Positions 35,560 through 48,600 of a stretch of DNA of 64,000 nt are shown one piece after another; position 1 is the stretch's first letter, and every line of letters begins with the position of its first letter. Both the position numbers and the translations under genes were made by a program. The notes beneath the pieces were generated by a model. It was given only the letters and a program-made list of their open reading frames with translations. It was not told the DNA's origin and did not search any database. Source of the stretch: Aphelenchoides besseyi (lineage: Eukaryota > Nematoda > Chromadorea > Rhabditida > Aphelenchoididae); the NCBI GenBank assembly GCA_024699855.1, contig JAMPIQ010000001.1:6696001-6760000 (forward strand). The letters are read 5' to 3'.

Positions 35560-37407
35560 CAGTAACTTGTGACACCGTGGCCACAAACGCATCCTGAAAC
35601 TTGTGACCAATATCCGAACTGGCCAGTTGGTCATTTTAACCAAAATGTCCAAGCCACAACTAACTACTTACTCAAAAGCACTTTTGCTTATGCATCAAAA
35701 CGAATATGTGTGCCGTCGTCCACGGAACAATACGATGTCAGCCTTCGAGTTTTTCAAATACTTGGTTAGTTTTCTATAACATGCGCTTTTAAGCAATAGT
35801 CTTCAGCTGATCTCACGAGGATTCCTTCTTGCATCTCAATTGTACCGAGTCTACCAGTTTGCAATCTTCGAATACTGCAGCGACGACAACAAGTTTTTAG
35901 TCTCAGCAACAAAAGGAAAGATTGTGGGCGCTTGAACAACACACTTCAAGTTAACACTGAAGGAGATTGAAACTTGGAATCAACTCTTGGATGTAAAGTA
36001 CGTGGATCTATTCAGATACCAATACAAACACGCGGAAGAGTTTTCGGCTGTTAGCAGGTTCTTCACAGGTTTGCTTTTAACGTTGTATCTCAAGTTAACT
36101 TGGTTTTAGGACAAGTTGGACTGAATCTTTTTAGCGATGCAGATGAGGCTCAAAATCACGGTGGTATCATCAGACAAGTACGAAAGCAGCTATATTCTCT
36201 TCGCGGTCATGCAAAATCCTTCTATACTTCATCGGAAGTACCTCAACTTGTTTAAATTATAGTGGAATGGACATCGAAAATCTTTGTAAGTTTCCTGCTA
36301 ATTCACATCATATCGCGATTAGACCAACTAAAACAAGTGCTGGCCAAGCATCAAATTAAAGAGATTGCGGCCGGAAATGGAAGCATAGACTCTCCAAGGT
36401 TTGACGGTAAGATTCTCGACAAAAACTTGTTACCTAAAAGCTTTAGCAACTATTGACGATAATTTCTTTGATGATTTCCCTACATGTCCTTCTGTTGAGA
36501 AGTTGCGAATTGGTTGCAAAGATTTAAGCGAAACTCATGATCTTGTTTCGAAAATTACTCAAATGATGCCGTTTTTCCCCAATCTGAGAGACTTGTTGTG
36601 TAATTTTGATGCCGAACATTACACACCCGAGCAAGTAAGTTATTCTTTTAAGTACGAACATAAGATGTTTGACATTTCAGTTCAGCTTACAAAAACTGGT
36701 TGTTTGGATACGAAAAGAATGCAGGAAAATTACAGAGCTTCAAAAGGCGAGTCCACCTATTATCGATATAGCTAGTCAGTACTTGTTCAAAATACGCAAA
36801 CCTGAGTCAAAAAAAGTAGAATTGTTTGTGAGGCCCAATTTAAGTTCATTTCTAGGTTGTGAAGGAATTAGGAGGACAGCGTGGTGCAAAGGTAACACGT
36901 CTGCACAGAGTTCGGTGGCTCCCAGGTTCAATCCCTGGTCGAGCTGTAATGCGAACTCCGCTGTTCTCGCCCCACCCAGGCGGTACCAATTCTGGAAGCC
37001 AATGGGTACCTTGAATTCAAGGGGAAGCACGGGGGCGCTGTTCAGAGCTGGCAACTCGCAACAGCAATGCCCTTACAATATGCCAAGACCCGAACATAAT
37101 AGGGCGTTCGGAGCCTCTCCATCGCTTGCGATTGAATCAAAAGAGGGGATTTTTCGTGCTTTCGTGCTTTTCGAAGGAATTAGTGAAAGAAATACTCGAG
37201 ACTACAAAGTTCAATCAACTGCATAGTGTTGAGCACATCATCCCAGAACCCAACAACAATGAAGAAGGCGCGCTTGTTAAGCAATATTATATGCTCGAAC
37301 TACGGCGAATGCAAGCCAATTGTATCGCCATTTTACGATTTACAGTCGACTTGGATCCTCTCACATTGGATGATGATGATGAGCCTACTGAAAATAATGA
37401 CAATTAG
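35560..37407 (+). pseudogene. unknown leucine-rich gene, interrupted by a SINE and stops
   Basis: Several plus-strand segments look like exons. YRVYQFAIFEYCSDDNKFLV lies at about 35855-35925, and QVGLNLFSDADEAQNHGGII at about 36115. A leucine-patterned piece PTCPSVEKLRIGCKDLSETH with PFFPNLRDLLCNF is at 36480-36615. An acidic end ALVKQYYMLELRRMQANCIA to DDDEPTENNDN stops at 37405-37407. The leucine spacing resembles F-box/LRR proteins, but no F-box was found. In-frame stops occur near 35935 and 36253, and the last exon is split by the SINE at 36872-37172. Either the gene is dead or my exon borders are wrong for the upper part. Confidence 0.4.
36872..37172 (+). mobile_element. tRNA-derived SINE with 11-bp target-site duplication
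   Basis: The head (36875-36947) is a 73-base tRNA-like unit. ACAGC/GCTGT acceptor ends, an A-box-like TGGTGCAAAGG, a D stem GTG/CAC and a perfect T arm CCAGG-TTCAATC-CCTGG that holds the B box. A unique body follows, ending in CGTGCTTTCGTGCTTTT. The insertion is bracketed by GAAGGAATTAG at 36861-36871 and 37173-37183. The perfect duplication implies a fairly recent insertion. The LINE that mobilised it is not identified; no second copy was found in this window. Confidence 0.8.
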
Positions 37408-37767
37408 CTCCTACCTGTGGAGCCTGGTATTACATAATTCCATTTAAGACTTACTGTTCATATTCTCGCAAGCATAATTGTAACAGCAATTTACTTTTAG
37501 ATAATTGTATGATCAAGTCAAGAACATGCTTTTGTAAATCGAAGTTGCTTTAAAGCTGCTGTTTTTCACGTACCTAATAAACTTTCAATCAAGATCGAAG
37601 TTTAGTCGAACGTATAAGAAAACAAAAAAATTAGAGTATTGAAACGATTTAAATGGACGTTCAATGGGATCGTTTTGTAGAAACGATGTTCGTATAGTTA
37701 TTTCGTGGTGACCGTTTAATTAGCTCTAATGCTTGTTTATGAATTTGACGTTCTTGTTGCGACAAAG

Positions 37768-38380
37768 TTAGTTAGCTGCTTCTGAAATGTGAACATCGAC
37801 GGTTCTTGCTGGACGATAGTCACGTTTGTATTGTGGGTTGGCATAGAAAGAGAGATTTTCGAAGGTACTACGAGCACGTGGATTTTCCATGAGCAACGTT
37901 GGCAGAACAGCGAGACCCTCAGTTGATTCTTCGGCGTTGTTTAATGGTCGACGGTTATCCAAATCGTATTTGTTGTGTGATGCCCAACTAAACACGAATA
38001 TCCAAATAGAAACTCTTTGATCGAAAAGACATACCCTTGTGGATTCAACGTTGGATTTGCTGCATAAGTACGAGGTTGTTGGCGAGAAGCTGCAAATCAA
38101 TTTCAATGCTTGTATCTTTATTTGTAGTTTACTGTAAACCGTGTATCCAAAAACAGAATTTGTGCTAATAGAAAAAAAGGAGAAAAACAAAGCGGATAGA
38201 CTAACGGACTGCTCATCTATTTCTATTAAAAGACAATTTGAAAAAAATGTCGATTAAAGCGGATCAAGTGGCGTTTTTCATCAAACTAATCCATCGAGGA
38301 TTGAAGATTACATCCGCACGCGAATTGAGGTCAACGTACGAAGCTCGATTGTGATGAAAAGTCTTCGTCTCTTTAGCGGC
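37768..38380 (-). CDS. small protein of unknown family, three or more exons
   Basis: Minus-strand exons read TKTFHHNRASYVDLNSRAD (about 38310-38375), then SRQQPRTYAANPTLNPQG (about 38030-38090), then WASHNKYDLDNRRPLNNAEE to RPARTVDVHISEAAN, with stop near 37768. The last two exons join with a clean GTATGT to TTTAG intron. Repeated Asn-Pro and Arg-rich turns suggest an extended, perhaps structural, protein. No domain was recognised. The 5' end is not located; the first listed exon could belong to a separate short gene, since it also reads through to its own stop near 38266. Confidence 0.45.
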
Positions 38381-38491
38381 TAATAAGAAAACAAAAGATT
38401 TACACATTTATTTCGCGAAGTCAACTCATCAGATGCATGAAAACAGTTTAAATTGTGACAAATGGCACTTCAGAACTCCAACAAATGAAGT

Positions 38492-39823
38492 TTAATCGTC
38501 CGCTTTTTTGGGTGTAATTGTCAAACAATAATCCAAGGACAACGTGTGCCACCAGGCGCGTGAATTTGAGAGCCATAACGTGTAAACCCCAGCTTTTTCA
38601 ACAACACACGATTCTTCTATAGGCACCTCGTTAGCTGGCATCCATCTAGAAAAAAGAATAACTAAAAGCTTCTTTTACTACTCACTCAAATGCCGGAAAA
38701 ACTTGATCCATCCTACAACAATGTTATTCGATCGTCGTGTCTTCAAACTCACTTTTCAATGTCTTCTTCGCTTCGATTCGATGAGTAAAAGAGTCCACAG
38801 CCGAAATCCGAATCCCCTAATATCCACCAGCTAAGTCGATCGCCAGTTTTTAGTTCTCGAGTTATCGTAATCGTTTTTCCGGCGGCCAAACGCAAATTCT
38901 CAGTTTCCGGAACTTTCGCTTGTCGATTCTTGTAGTACTGATCAATCGGGTAGGGAATTGGCGGCTCGACATGATTCGTAAACAATTGCATTCCATTTTC
39001 ATTCCACTTATCCGGCAGCGATTCTGGGCAAGCAAACTCAAGGATTTCCTGTCGCCAATTTGAACTCAAGATTCGAACTTTCTGTCGTGTTCTAACTGGT
39101 AAAAGGGGTTTCGTAAAAGTCCAAATTGCAAAAACAAAAGATGGAACGTTGACCAAAACAAAATACTTAATCAGTTCCACATAATGTGTAGCCATGAATT
39201 CGCTTAGACTGCGCATTGCACCAGTCACCAATTTATACAGATGCTTGTCGTATATTAACCCGGATAAGTCCATCACGTACAGAACGGAAGCTTGACGACC
39301 GGTCTTCTCTTCCAGTTCCATAACTTCAGCGAGTAGATCTTCAAGATCTTGAGATCTTGCTTTCATAACACTTGGAATTGAATGTGTAAGTAGCATGCCG
39401 TGATAGTCAGTCGTTCCACACTTAAGCGATAGGTGAATATATTGAACAGGAATCGAACTTACTTGTTCGATGTTCACGATTACATTGTCCAATACTTTCG
39501 ATTTCTCCGTAATTCCGTACTTCCAATGACGATGAATCGGATGTTGCCGTTGCTTTCTCGCCATCGTATTCAAATTCCAACATGATTTTCTGAAACGAAA
39601 GCAATACGGTCATGATTCATTACACTATTTACCTCATTTTTAAGTGAGCTCTCAACTTCTTCGATATCTCTTCGATTGTAGCGTCCGGATATCCTTGAAG
39701 CCATCGAAGAATATTGAACTTTGTGTCGTATTTTTCGTTTCCGACAAAATCATCGGCCACCAACTCTCGTAGCTTAGCAATACGTTCCTCATCAGCGGGC
39801 TCGATTTGAGTCTTCACGGTCAT
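38492..39823 (-). CDS. SEC14-like CRAL-TRIO / GOLD-domain lipid-binding protein
   Basis: About five minus-strand exons. The start is MTVKTQIEPADEERIAKLRE with a CRAL-TRIO N-terminal helix (DTKFNILRWLQGYPDATIEE). The lipid-binding domain has DYHGMLLTHSIPSVMKARSQ, VLYVMDLSGL, KYFVLVNVPSFVFAIWTFTK, LPVRTRQKVRILSSNWRQEI and LPDKWNENG, in the family order. The C-terminal GOLD domain is rebuilt across two short introns: MDQVFPAFE, then WMPANEVPIEESCVVEKAGV and YTLWLSNSRAWWHTLSLDYC, stop 38492-38494. SEC14L-type proteins bind phosphoinositides, tocopherol or related lipids and link lipid metabolism to membrane traffic. Ligand and location are not deducible here. Confidence 0.85.
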
Positions 39824-40606
39824 TGTTCGAGTGTCTGAAACTGGTTGAAATTTGCGAAAGAACAAATGGAACGACTGAAGGACGCGAGTTAGAAGTTCGC
39901 GTACCGACGAGACGGTTGGCAGTTCGACGATTTGGTTTGAAAACATCGTCATGGTCGTGATCTTCAGCACAATAGAGAGAAATAGGTGAAGAGAAGCATA
40001 AAAAACTAACGCTTTTCATTTCTCGAGAATTTGAGGTACGAAAGGCGATTGAGAGAAAATGCGATGGATTTCCCGTTCAAATCCAAATCGACGGTATTTT
40101 AAGCGATCGATCGTGTGAACAACAAGTGATGTTGACACGTGCAAAATCGCCGCTCGATCGGAGAACATCGTTTTCGGCACACGACCACTGTGTTCACGTA
40201 CCCAACGGTAGGCGGCGATTCACGATCACAAACTCTCCACCAATCGCTCCGTCTACTCATTTCGAATTGTCAACAGAATTCGCCGTTTTATCGTTCGATG
40301 ACTGCCGTCTAAACGGAAAAAATTTGCGCATTCAAAAAGCTTTTTAGCAATTAAACTTCAGACAAAATTGCAAAAAGAATCTTCTTTTTTTTGAGTTTGA
40401 AAAGAAACGTAAACAGAATCTTGTCAGCTATCACACCGCTTACTATCAAGGTCATTGATCGTCATTATTGTGCTTTTCGTTGTTTCAATTGTTAAACTAA
40501 AGAGTCAGAAACATTATGACGAGTTTACGATATCGGAGGATAAAAAAAGTCGACAGGTCGCTGACCTAATTCGATCGATGACGAGAAAAGTGATTAGTTG
40601 ATGTGA

Positions 40607-41873
40607 ATGCGTTTTTCAATGCGGCGAAAATCGATAGCTAGCGGATCACCGTTAAGTTGGGCCTGTAGGCTCTTTGCGTTCTTTGCGGCTCTTGGTTTAC
40701 TCTTCGAAGTTTATCTTCTGGTACGATCCAGAGCTCGTAACGATCGAAAGTTCGCCACTTGTCGTAAATGGCAGTCGACTATTCAAGACTATCTGGTAAT
40801 TTGAAAACGATCTTTAATCAATTTCCTTCATTAGATTCTTCGTCAACAAAACATCCCGCCAATCCAATCGACACCTCTACGGCTTCTCAACAGTTCCATT
40901 GTAATTGAACCATCTGGAAAATGCAGACGACCCCGCGGATTCTTCATAGTTCACAGTCAAAGTGCTCATTTGGACGAAAGAAATTTCATTCGTAACAAAT
41001 ACCTTAAAGAGATAAACCCCGATAAAGCAAGTGGAGTTACCCGGAACTAAATTTAGCTCAGTTTTTAGGGCATTTGCTCCGTTTTTGTTATCTCGGCTGA
41101 ACAGCCAGAACTCTCGGAATTGCATAATGAGGCACAGCAATTTGACGATCTTCTGGTTGTTGATGGTATAGATAGCTATCATAACATCACACATAAAGTT
41201 ACAACGCGAATCTTATCTTTTGTTTATATTTAAGTTCAGACTCGCGCTTGGATTCGTTGGCTCAATGACAGACACTCGGGTGTTCAATTTGTCTTCAAAT
41301 TTGACGACGACGTTCAACTAGAGATTCAACCGTTGATGCGTATTCTCGAATTTTTTGATCGCCAACGAAACGTCATTCTTTGTCGTGTGTTTCCAGATGG
41401 TCAGATTTCCAGGAACCCGGAATCGAAATGGTCAGTAAACTTAATCGTGTTGTATATTCTGTTGCTTTTAGGTTCCTATCACGCTTCGAATATGCACAAA
41501 GTAGTCTCGGAACTTACTGCCAAGGAATGGCCTATGCATTCAGCGGCAATCTACTATCCAAAATGTCAGCGAATATATTTCACGTTCAATACTTATGGAT
41601 GGACGATTGGTATGTCACTCGGGCATTAATGAATGGAACAAATGCAATCTATGTGGATATTGGAAAACACTTTGTTAGTGCCAATGGAAATGAAGATGTT
41701 ACTTATCTCTTGACCAATGGAACTGCACGTCACGAACCAATTTTTGGTCATTTCCGCCCGTCAAATCGGTAAACTTTCTTTTCATAAACCCACTAAACGA
41801 TTGCAGATACTCACTCAACGAAAGAACTCGGTTGTGGAAAGAAATTCGAAGTCGATCCTGTGGTTTCGAATAG
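40607..41873 (+). CDS. glycosyltransferase family 31 (beta-1,3-galactosyltransferase-like), type II membrane protein
   Basis: Six exons (40607-40795, 40835-41026, 41069-41197, 41240-41430, 41472-41768, 41807-41873) give 354 residues. A short basic tail is followed by an N-terminal anchor, LSWACRLFAFFAALGLLFEV, so Golgi lumenal orientation is inferred. The catalytic part shows CSVFVISAEQPELSELHNEA, FDDLLVVDGIDSYHNI, FVFKFDDDVQ (the DxD metal/UDP-sugar site), YCQGMAYAFSGN and MDDWYVTRAL, matching GT31. Linkage and acceptor cannot be predicted. N-glycosylation sequons occur (NSS, NGT, NIT). The second intron (41027-41068) uses a GC donor, GCAAGT; this is the only choice that keeps frame into GICSVFVIS. 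AATAAA is at 41893-41898. Confidence 0.85.
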
Positions 41874-42147
41874 AAGAAGTTTACTCGTGACTAATAAATT
41901 AAAGTAAAGTTTGCTATACATCGAAAGTTTGGGCCTAAGTAATCGATGAGAAAATGAAGACGTTAAGCAGGAAAATAAGCAGAGATTTTGATCTCGTTCG
42001 TTTTGGAATCAATTTTGTTAGATTGAAGTGATTTAGGCACTTGGTGTTTCTTAGGGGAAAAGATACAGCAATTAAGATTGTGAATAAACAAATAGAACTC
42101 TTAGAACAATTTCAATAAACTCTAATATGAAGGACCAATGTGTGTGT

Positions 42148-45100
42148 TTACAAGTAACCAGAATTCCATCTTAGTAATGCTGATCGTTTTTGTCTATTCA
42201 GCTTCTTGGCTGAAGGTGCCATCATTGGTCTTTCCGCTGCATCACGACGTCGTAGTACAAAGTTGAGCATCGGCGACGTTGGATCGGGAGCTACAGCGTA
42301 GAACGGATTGCAATGATCGGGAAGACGGAATTCTCCTCCGTCAGGAAGCAATTGAACCAAACAATAATCGTTCTTGTCCTCACTTTCAAGCATATGTTTT
42401 TCCAAGGCTCGTTCGACCAAAGTTAACATTCGATCACCGTTCTCCACTTTAATGCACTTGTAATTTGCCCCGGAGCTTTCGGTTTGTAGCGAATCGTCCA
42501 ATCCAACACGTGCGAGATGGAAATTCAAAGCATGACCGCCGGGTGGTGTGACACCGACAGAAAATGCTGTCGATCCATTAGAAGTTGGAGATGTGCAGCT
42601 TGAAGTCTGTGGTTGTGCCGAACTCGACGACGTCAATGAACTGTTTGAATTCTGACTTGAAGTCGACTGATGACTCGTTAGTTTTCTATTGAATTGTCCG
42701 TTATTGCTGCGAGTTGAACTTTGTTTTGATGATATGATTACTTCGGCAGACATAAACGATCCGTTTTGAGGAGTCGCACAACGAGAACCATTCAAATTGC
42801 TAACTGTCCCATCCTATAGAACACTGATAAGTTTCAGAACAGATCCGTAAACATACCAAATAACTGAATGTTTGACTTTGGGTTGTTGGTCGTGGAAGTG
42901 AGTCGGAGTAACGAACAGAAGTTGGATCAGAACGTTGAACTGGATGATGCGGTGAAGAGAATTGCAAATGTTGAGGATTGAATTCGCTGGCTGAAAAATC
43001 AACTGTTGTAACAAAAATGGTATTGAAAGAAACCGTTTGGTTGTGCCATTCTCCATGGACCAACTACCGGAGTTGAAGTGGCACTCGGACCGGGTATCCC
43101 AAGAACAGAACCCACAATTCCTGGTGATGCAAGCATTTTACCGCGAGATATCAACGCCATTGCAACGGCCGATGATTCAGTCGATTGTGGCGCTCCATTT
43201 TGCGAGTTATTCCACGACTCTTCAGATTGTCCGATACCCGAATCATTGGAAGTCTGACCATTAAGTAGTGGCGAGCCACGAATGTTGGTCGTAAATTCAT
43301 CAGCCAAATGACCGAACATTTTCGAAATCGAATTCATCTTTCCGTTTGAATTCGAACTGTTCGTGTTACGATTACGACGAAAGTCGGGAGTTGAGTTGTT
43401 CGGCGCTGGTTCAATTTCGAGAGAACGTTGAAAACTGAAAACTTCGAATTTCTTCCAGTGGTTAGAAACAAAGGTTACCAGTCGTTTTCGTTCATACTTG
43501 GCAAGTAATAAAACCACGCACAAAATGCATGATCCATAGGCAGCTAAACGCGTGCAATCAAACAGTCGAATCATTGATATAACTTACGGAATAAGCTCGA
43601 GCAGCAGATTGAAACAAACGAATTTTTGCCATAACCTCGAATTCTCGACGTCGTTTTTCGAAATTATTGAGTCCTTCTGAATTCATTGTTTTTTATTGTC
43701 ACTAATCACACCGTACCATCAGTGGTGTCGGGAAGTGCTTGATCGAGCATCGTAAGATCGGTAAGGAAATTTCCCAAATAGGGAACTGTCCCTTGAGAAT
43801 CTGTTAGATTAACATCAGATTTCGTTCTGCGACAATGCGATTGGGAAACGCGTCGAGATCCTTTACCACCACTGCCGCCCTTAAATCAAAGGATCAAATG
43901 GCTTATCGTATAAGTTGCATACCATCTCAATTCGATCTTTCGACTTTTCATCTGAGCTCGTTTCATCACCATCTAACATACCAGCCAATTCACGGAATAA
44001 CATATTCGATCTAGATTTGCTGTATTCTACCATCTACTTTATCATTACTTACCCTTTTGAAACACAAGACCAAGCAGATTTAATTCGAAATACGGGCTCC
44101 GATTGAAGACTAGAGATGAGAGCCTTGAGTGATGAATAGTTTTTTAAGGACCGAAGTTCTTTTGCAATTTCAATCCACTTTTCTATGATACGTGCTCTGA
44201 ACTCAGATCTGAATACATTCGGTAAACATTCTTGACAATGTAGATAATCACCTGACTTCTGGAAGAACAATACTTGTCATAACTCGTTGAGAAAGAGCAT
44301 TGAACTAAAAATGAAGAATCAAAAGCAAATTTTTTTGTGCATTTTTACTTGATCTATTGTTGCTCTAACACTGTAAACGTTGTTCACGTGTTTTTTGTTT
44401 CGTCGTCCCCAAATTGCTCCTTGACATTGATAGGGACGAAGTTCACGAAACAACAACTGAAATAAAGATCATCAAACAGAAGCGAAGCAGACACCAACCG
44501 CATCCCAATAGGTTAATTGTTCGGCAATTTGTACACAGTTATCTTTGCTGATATCAAACATTTGAGCACGTTCTTGAGCATAAACCATGTCATTAGGATC
44601 GTAATCCAACGAGTAGACGTATTGATCAATCGATGGCAAATGAGCAGTGAGACCACCATCTTCGGCAACAAGTTTGAAGCGATCGCGCAACTTTCGAGAC
44701 TTTTGTTTGAGATCAATTAGACTGTGACGTCGAGCAAAATCGATGATCGTAACGAGAAGTGGAAATTTGTTGTCGTCGTGGTCATAAAAATCTTCGGGCA
44801 TCATATCCATCCAACAGACAAGAATCGAACGGATTGTTGATTGTATAGTAATAGCTCGTTTGGAACCAAATTCTTCAGTGTTTAAACGTTCGAACCACGA
44901 CATCAAAATACTCGCAACTTCATCGGGTTGAGCGTAAGCTCTGTAAGTGCCAAAGAAAACGTTGAAATGCCGAGAATCCATTTTATCGTCTGTCCCAACA
45001 AGGCTTTCCTGTAGATTAGAGAACTCTAACGGATTGACTGCAAACCAATCTTACCACCAACTTTTTAGTTGTTCCGGCTTTGATGATTCGTTCTCGAATC

Positions 45101-45406
45101 GTTTCCCACTGTAGATGATCATCTGAACCGCCATTTTGGGTCAGATAGTAGTGATCGGGATCAACTAAAAACCAAACATATTAAGGAAATTGAAAACCAC
45201 AAGATACAGTTGAAATGCAACTTACTTGGACGATAGTGCTAAAAACAACAAGAGTTAGAATTGAAGTCAACTGTTCAACATACAGGTAAGCCTTGCAAAT
45301 CGGGAGGCGGATGATATCGTACTTTTTTCAAGTAAATTGAATAGATTGCCGTCACACCGTTGGCGTCCGACTGTTTTTCGTCGCCCCAATATTTGCTGAT
45401 GGTCAT
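42148..45406 (-). CDS. rgl-1: Ral guanine nucleotide exchange factor (RalGDS/RGL family)
   Basis: The N-terminal exon starts [20 protein letters not shown] (45284-45406). A 13-nt microexon follows at 45226-45238, then 45055-45164. The RasGEF N-terminal region spans [20 protein letters not shown] in exon 44499-45008. The CDC25 catalytic domain follows over several exons: [97 protein letters not shown] and [21 protein letters not shown] long Ser/Asn-rich linker precedes a C-terminal Ras-association domain ([20 protein letters not shown] to [10 protein letters not shown]), stop at 42148. This is the complete RalGDS layout: it activates RAL downstream of Ras. The symbol is by family; orthology was not tested. 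Confidence 0.88.
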
Positions 45407-45659
45407 CGCAGAAATGTTTGTTGTAGCTAACCAAGGCCCATAAAATGACGATTCATGATGAAATCTGGGGTCGATTGCAAACGCAATCGGTCCTAAACAA
45501 GAACACTATCGGTCGAATCAAACGATCAGTCAAACAGCACGTCGATTATGCAAATCACGTACAAACTCTTGCGTTAAATCGAAATTCGTGGATTCGTTTA
45601 CACGTCAATGGACATCAAAAGCAGCCCCCCGCTTTCTTTGCTTCACGCACACGATGATC

Positions 45660-48600
45660 AGCGTCAATTGAGCTGCCCGATCAAGAGCTCCAGTTTTCAT
45701 CGAAAGCCGCCAACTACGAGATTACGCCATTCAACGCGTCACACAATTTTGCAAAAAAAAACTTCGCAGATCCAACGGTGAGAACTGCGCTGAAGACAAC
45801 GAGCGACGGAGGATCGACGAAGAAATCGAGGGCGTTCAAATTGGAAACGCCGGAGGATATGCGAAGGAAGACAGCGCGATAATTGTTGGAAAGCCAACGA
45901 ACGGCAAATAAAATCGAAACGAAAACACGACGATTCACAGCAAACACGTGAATAGCGAAACAAAAATTCGGCCATATTGCTCCCGCAATCGGGACGCAGT
46001 CAACGGCGGTGGTTCAAAACCAAACACGTAGAAGAACGTCAGCAGCGAAACAAACAAACCGATCGAGTCGCACTCAACAATCGTTTTGCCATTGAACAGA
46101 AAAACGTAAAGAAAATGTGTGATCGAATACTTGTTTCCGATTACAAAACTCGGTTAAACGACGCGAAATCAAGTGATTAAAAGAGATGATTTGGGAGGCT
46201 GCCAAATGGCCGTGTGTAAGCAGCCGTTGCCTTTTTCCGTGGTCGATTTGAGAGCAAAAAGTTCCGACCGGAGGCGCATGAAGCGACGTGTAGTCGTGAT
46301 TTTTGTGGTTGGAAAACAAAATCAAAAACTCAAACAACATCAATCAAATACGAAGTCGGTGAACTGGAATCATTTCGATTCTCATGACCCGCAGCCCACC
46401 GTTGAGCTTGTCGGTTTGACCGGCGGTCAGCAGAAGAAACGTTGATAAGAAAACGGAAACGCGACCTTCCGCTCTCAATGACAAAATACATTTGGCGGAA
46501 TGCACAAAATTGACGAACCCGATCGATCGGACCACAAGCGGTGACTGCTCGTTCGCTTTCCAAAGAGGAAGGTGCGCGGTAGTGGGGGGTCAAAAAGACG
46601 AAACCCAGTGCTCATTGAAATGGACGAGGGCGACTGACTGGTGAGTATGTTTAATCCCGACGACGCGAACAGTACGAAATAACGACGGAAAATGGCCAAT
46701 CTGTTGGAATTGATCTTCGTCTCCACGAAATCAGCCGTCGCATCTCTCCGTCATTAGGAACCGAAATTGCACCAAATAAGAGAAGCCGAAGCTAATGATG
46801 AAGTTCGGATGAACATCCGCGTCTCGCGAAAAGTGAATCTTTTCGAATTAGCTGTCGTTGAAAAGCATCAATTCGTTGACTAAAAGCTTTGACTCATTTT
46901 CACGAAACAGAATGCGGAGGTGGCCATTTCATTCGATTGAATTTCTGGTCTTCAAAAGCAGAGAACCGTGTAATTAACATGCAATTTGTGGTTTTTTGAT
47001 GTGAACAATCGACAGCAATTGTCTTGTGATACTCGCGAATTGCATGAAGAACGAGCGGTCGACTGATCTGTAAGCGTCGTGTTCACAATTTTCATGTCCC
47101 TAACTTCCAATTTAAATTTGAACATCAAGGGTCGAGACGGACGGCAATTGCCGCGGGCACTTTCCCTCGAAAATCCAAAGAGCAGTTGGACCGGAGGTTT
47201 ATCGCCCACTGCAATTGAAAAATTTGCAAAGTAAACGGTCGTGTTTAGTGCATTCGATTTCTGTAATCATCTTCATAAAACATTCGTTGGTTCTCTTTTC
47301 GTAAAAAGAAGACCTTGAGGTTGTGATTAGACTAAACTGGCAAATTGAGTTTGTCCGGTCGTGGAACGTTGGGGTCGTTAGTTGATTTGTTTGAGACCAA
47401 ATTAACCAATGATCACTTTCTTTGGCTTGGACGATAATTTGCTCTTATCGTAAAGTTAAACGTGCGATCTTATCCGATGGAGCAGGATTCGTCTTCGTGT
47501 ATTGTTCGTTGTCTGTCCTTTGGCCAGAAATGCGTATGAGGACGAGCATGCAAATATACACGATGAACATTTTGGCCGAGTTTTTGGAGAAGAGGAAAGA
47601 GGAGAGTGCAGAATCCGTAGAACGAAGAAGCGCCTTGTAGTCTCCTCGCTTTTCCTCCCAAAGCAACTTTGAAATTCATTGACGGTGCATTCGGCATCTC
47701 GCGACAATCAGATTTTTTGCTCATTTTCCTATGTTCTATTTACGACACAACACAAACCTAATGGTATTTGCTGAATCTTGTTTCGACTGTGAAATTTGTT
47801 TCGCTTCACATTGCTAATCTCCGTGATTAGAGCGAAAGGACTAATTGCTGGTAATGTTGAAAATAATCGCTACTACAGTTGAGATTTCGTGTTCGTGTAG
47901 AAGCGGATGTTCGTTGACTGTTGATCGCCGCAACAGCGCAAATGTTAACAACGAAGGAAAACGTGCCGTTGGAATTCTTCGAAATTTCGTCCAACACGCA
48001 CGCAACGAAAAACGCGAATTTCCTTTTGCCGCCCAACTGAGAGACGTTGCGTTTGTCCCCAATGGGCCGAGTTCTTCTGGACTGCGCCTTTCCGCCGTCT
48101 TTCCCTTTCTTGGCCTTCAATTGGCTGCTGCTTTTTTGGCCCAACTCTCCCTGCCGACCAACTGCATCATCTTGCCCGGGACACGGTTTCCTCGTTTTTT
48201 CCATTTGGCCAACAATGTCCGTCCATCGGAACTTTGCGATTCGAAAATCCCGCCAAACCGCCCGCAACCGCTTTATTGGCTCAGAATCAGTATCCGTAGT
48301 GCCAATCGTTTCATGTGCTTGTTCGTGTTGATCCGAACTCCACCATTCGTCTTCGTTCTTTCAATGTGTTCGTCATTTGCCCGCCATTTTTTATCTGCCA
48401 ACTTCTTGACCGTCGAATTTGCTTACGCCACATGCTGTTTTCGAGAATGAACGACAATTTGATTTCCATGTTTTACGATGATTCGCATATCTTCGCACAT
48501 GTTGGTATTTTTGCGCACGACCTTTTCGCGTCGACAGTGCAGTTTATTCGAACAATAGACCCAAATGCTCGCAGTCCAAGACAACAGTCGGACGTCCTCG

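Noticed and set aside
45445..45657. 70-codon frame starting [11 protein letters not shown] just upstream of the RalGEF start
   Set aside because: Brief resemblance to the HDEIWG motif of MH2 domains is not continued. There is no second exon, so it is treated as chance or 5' DNA.
47845..48450. 201-codon open frame on the plus strand
   Set aside because: It overlaps several long frames on the other strand, shows no domain, signal peptide or splice partner, and lies in a region where long chance frames are common.
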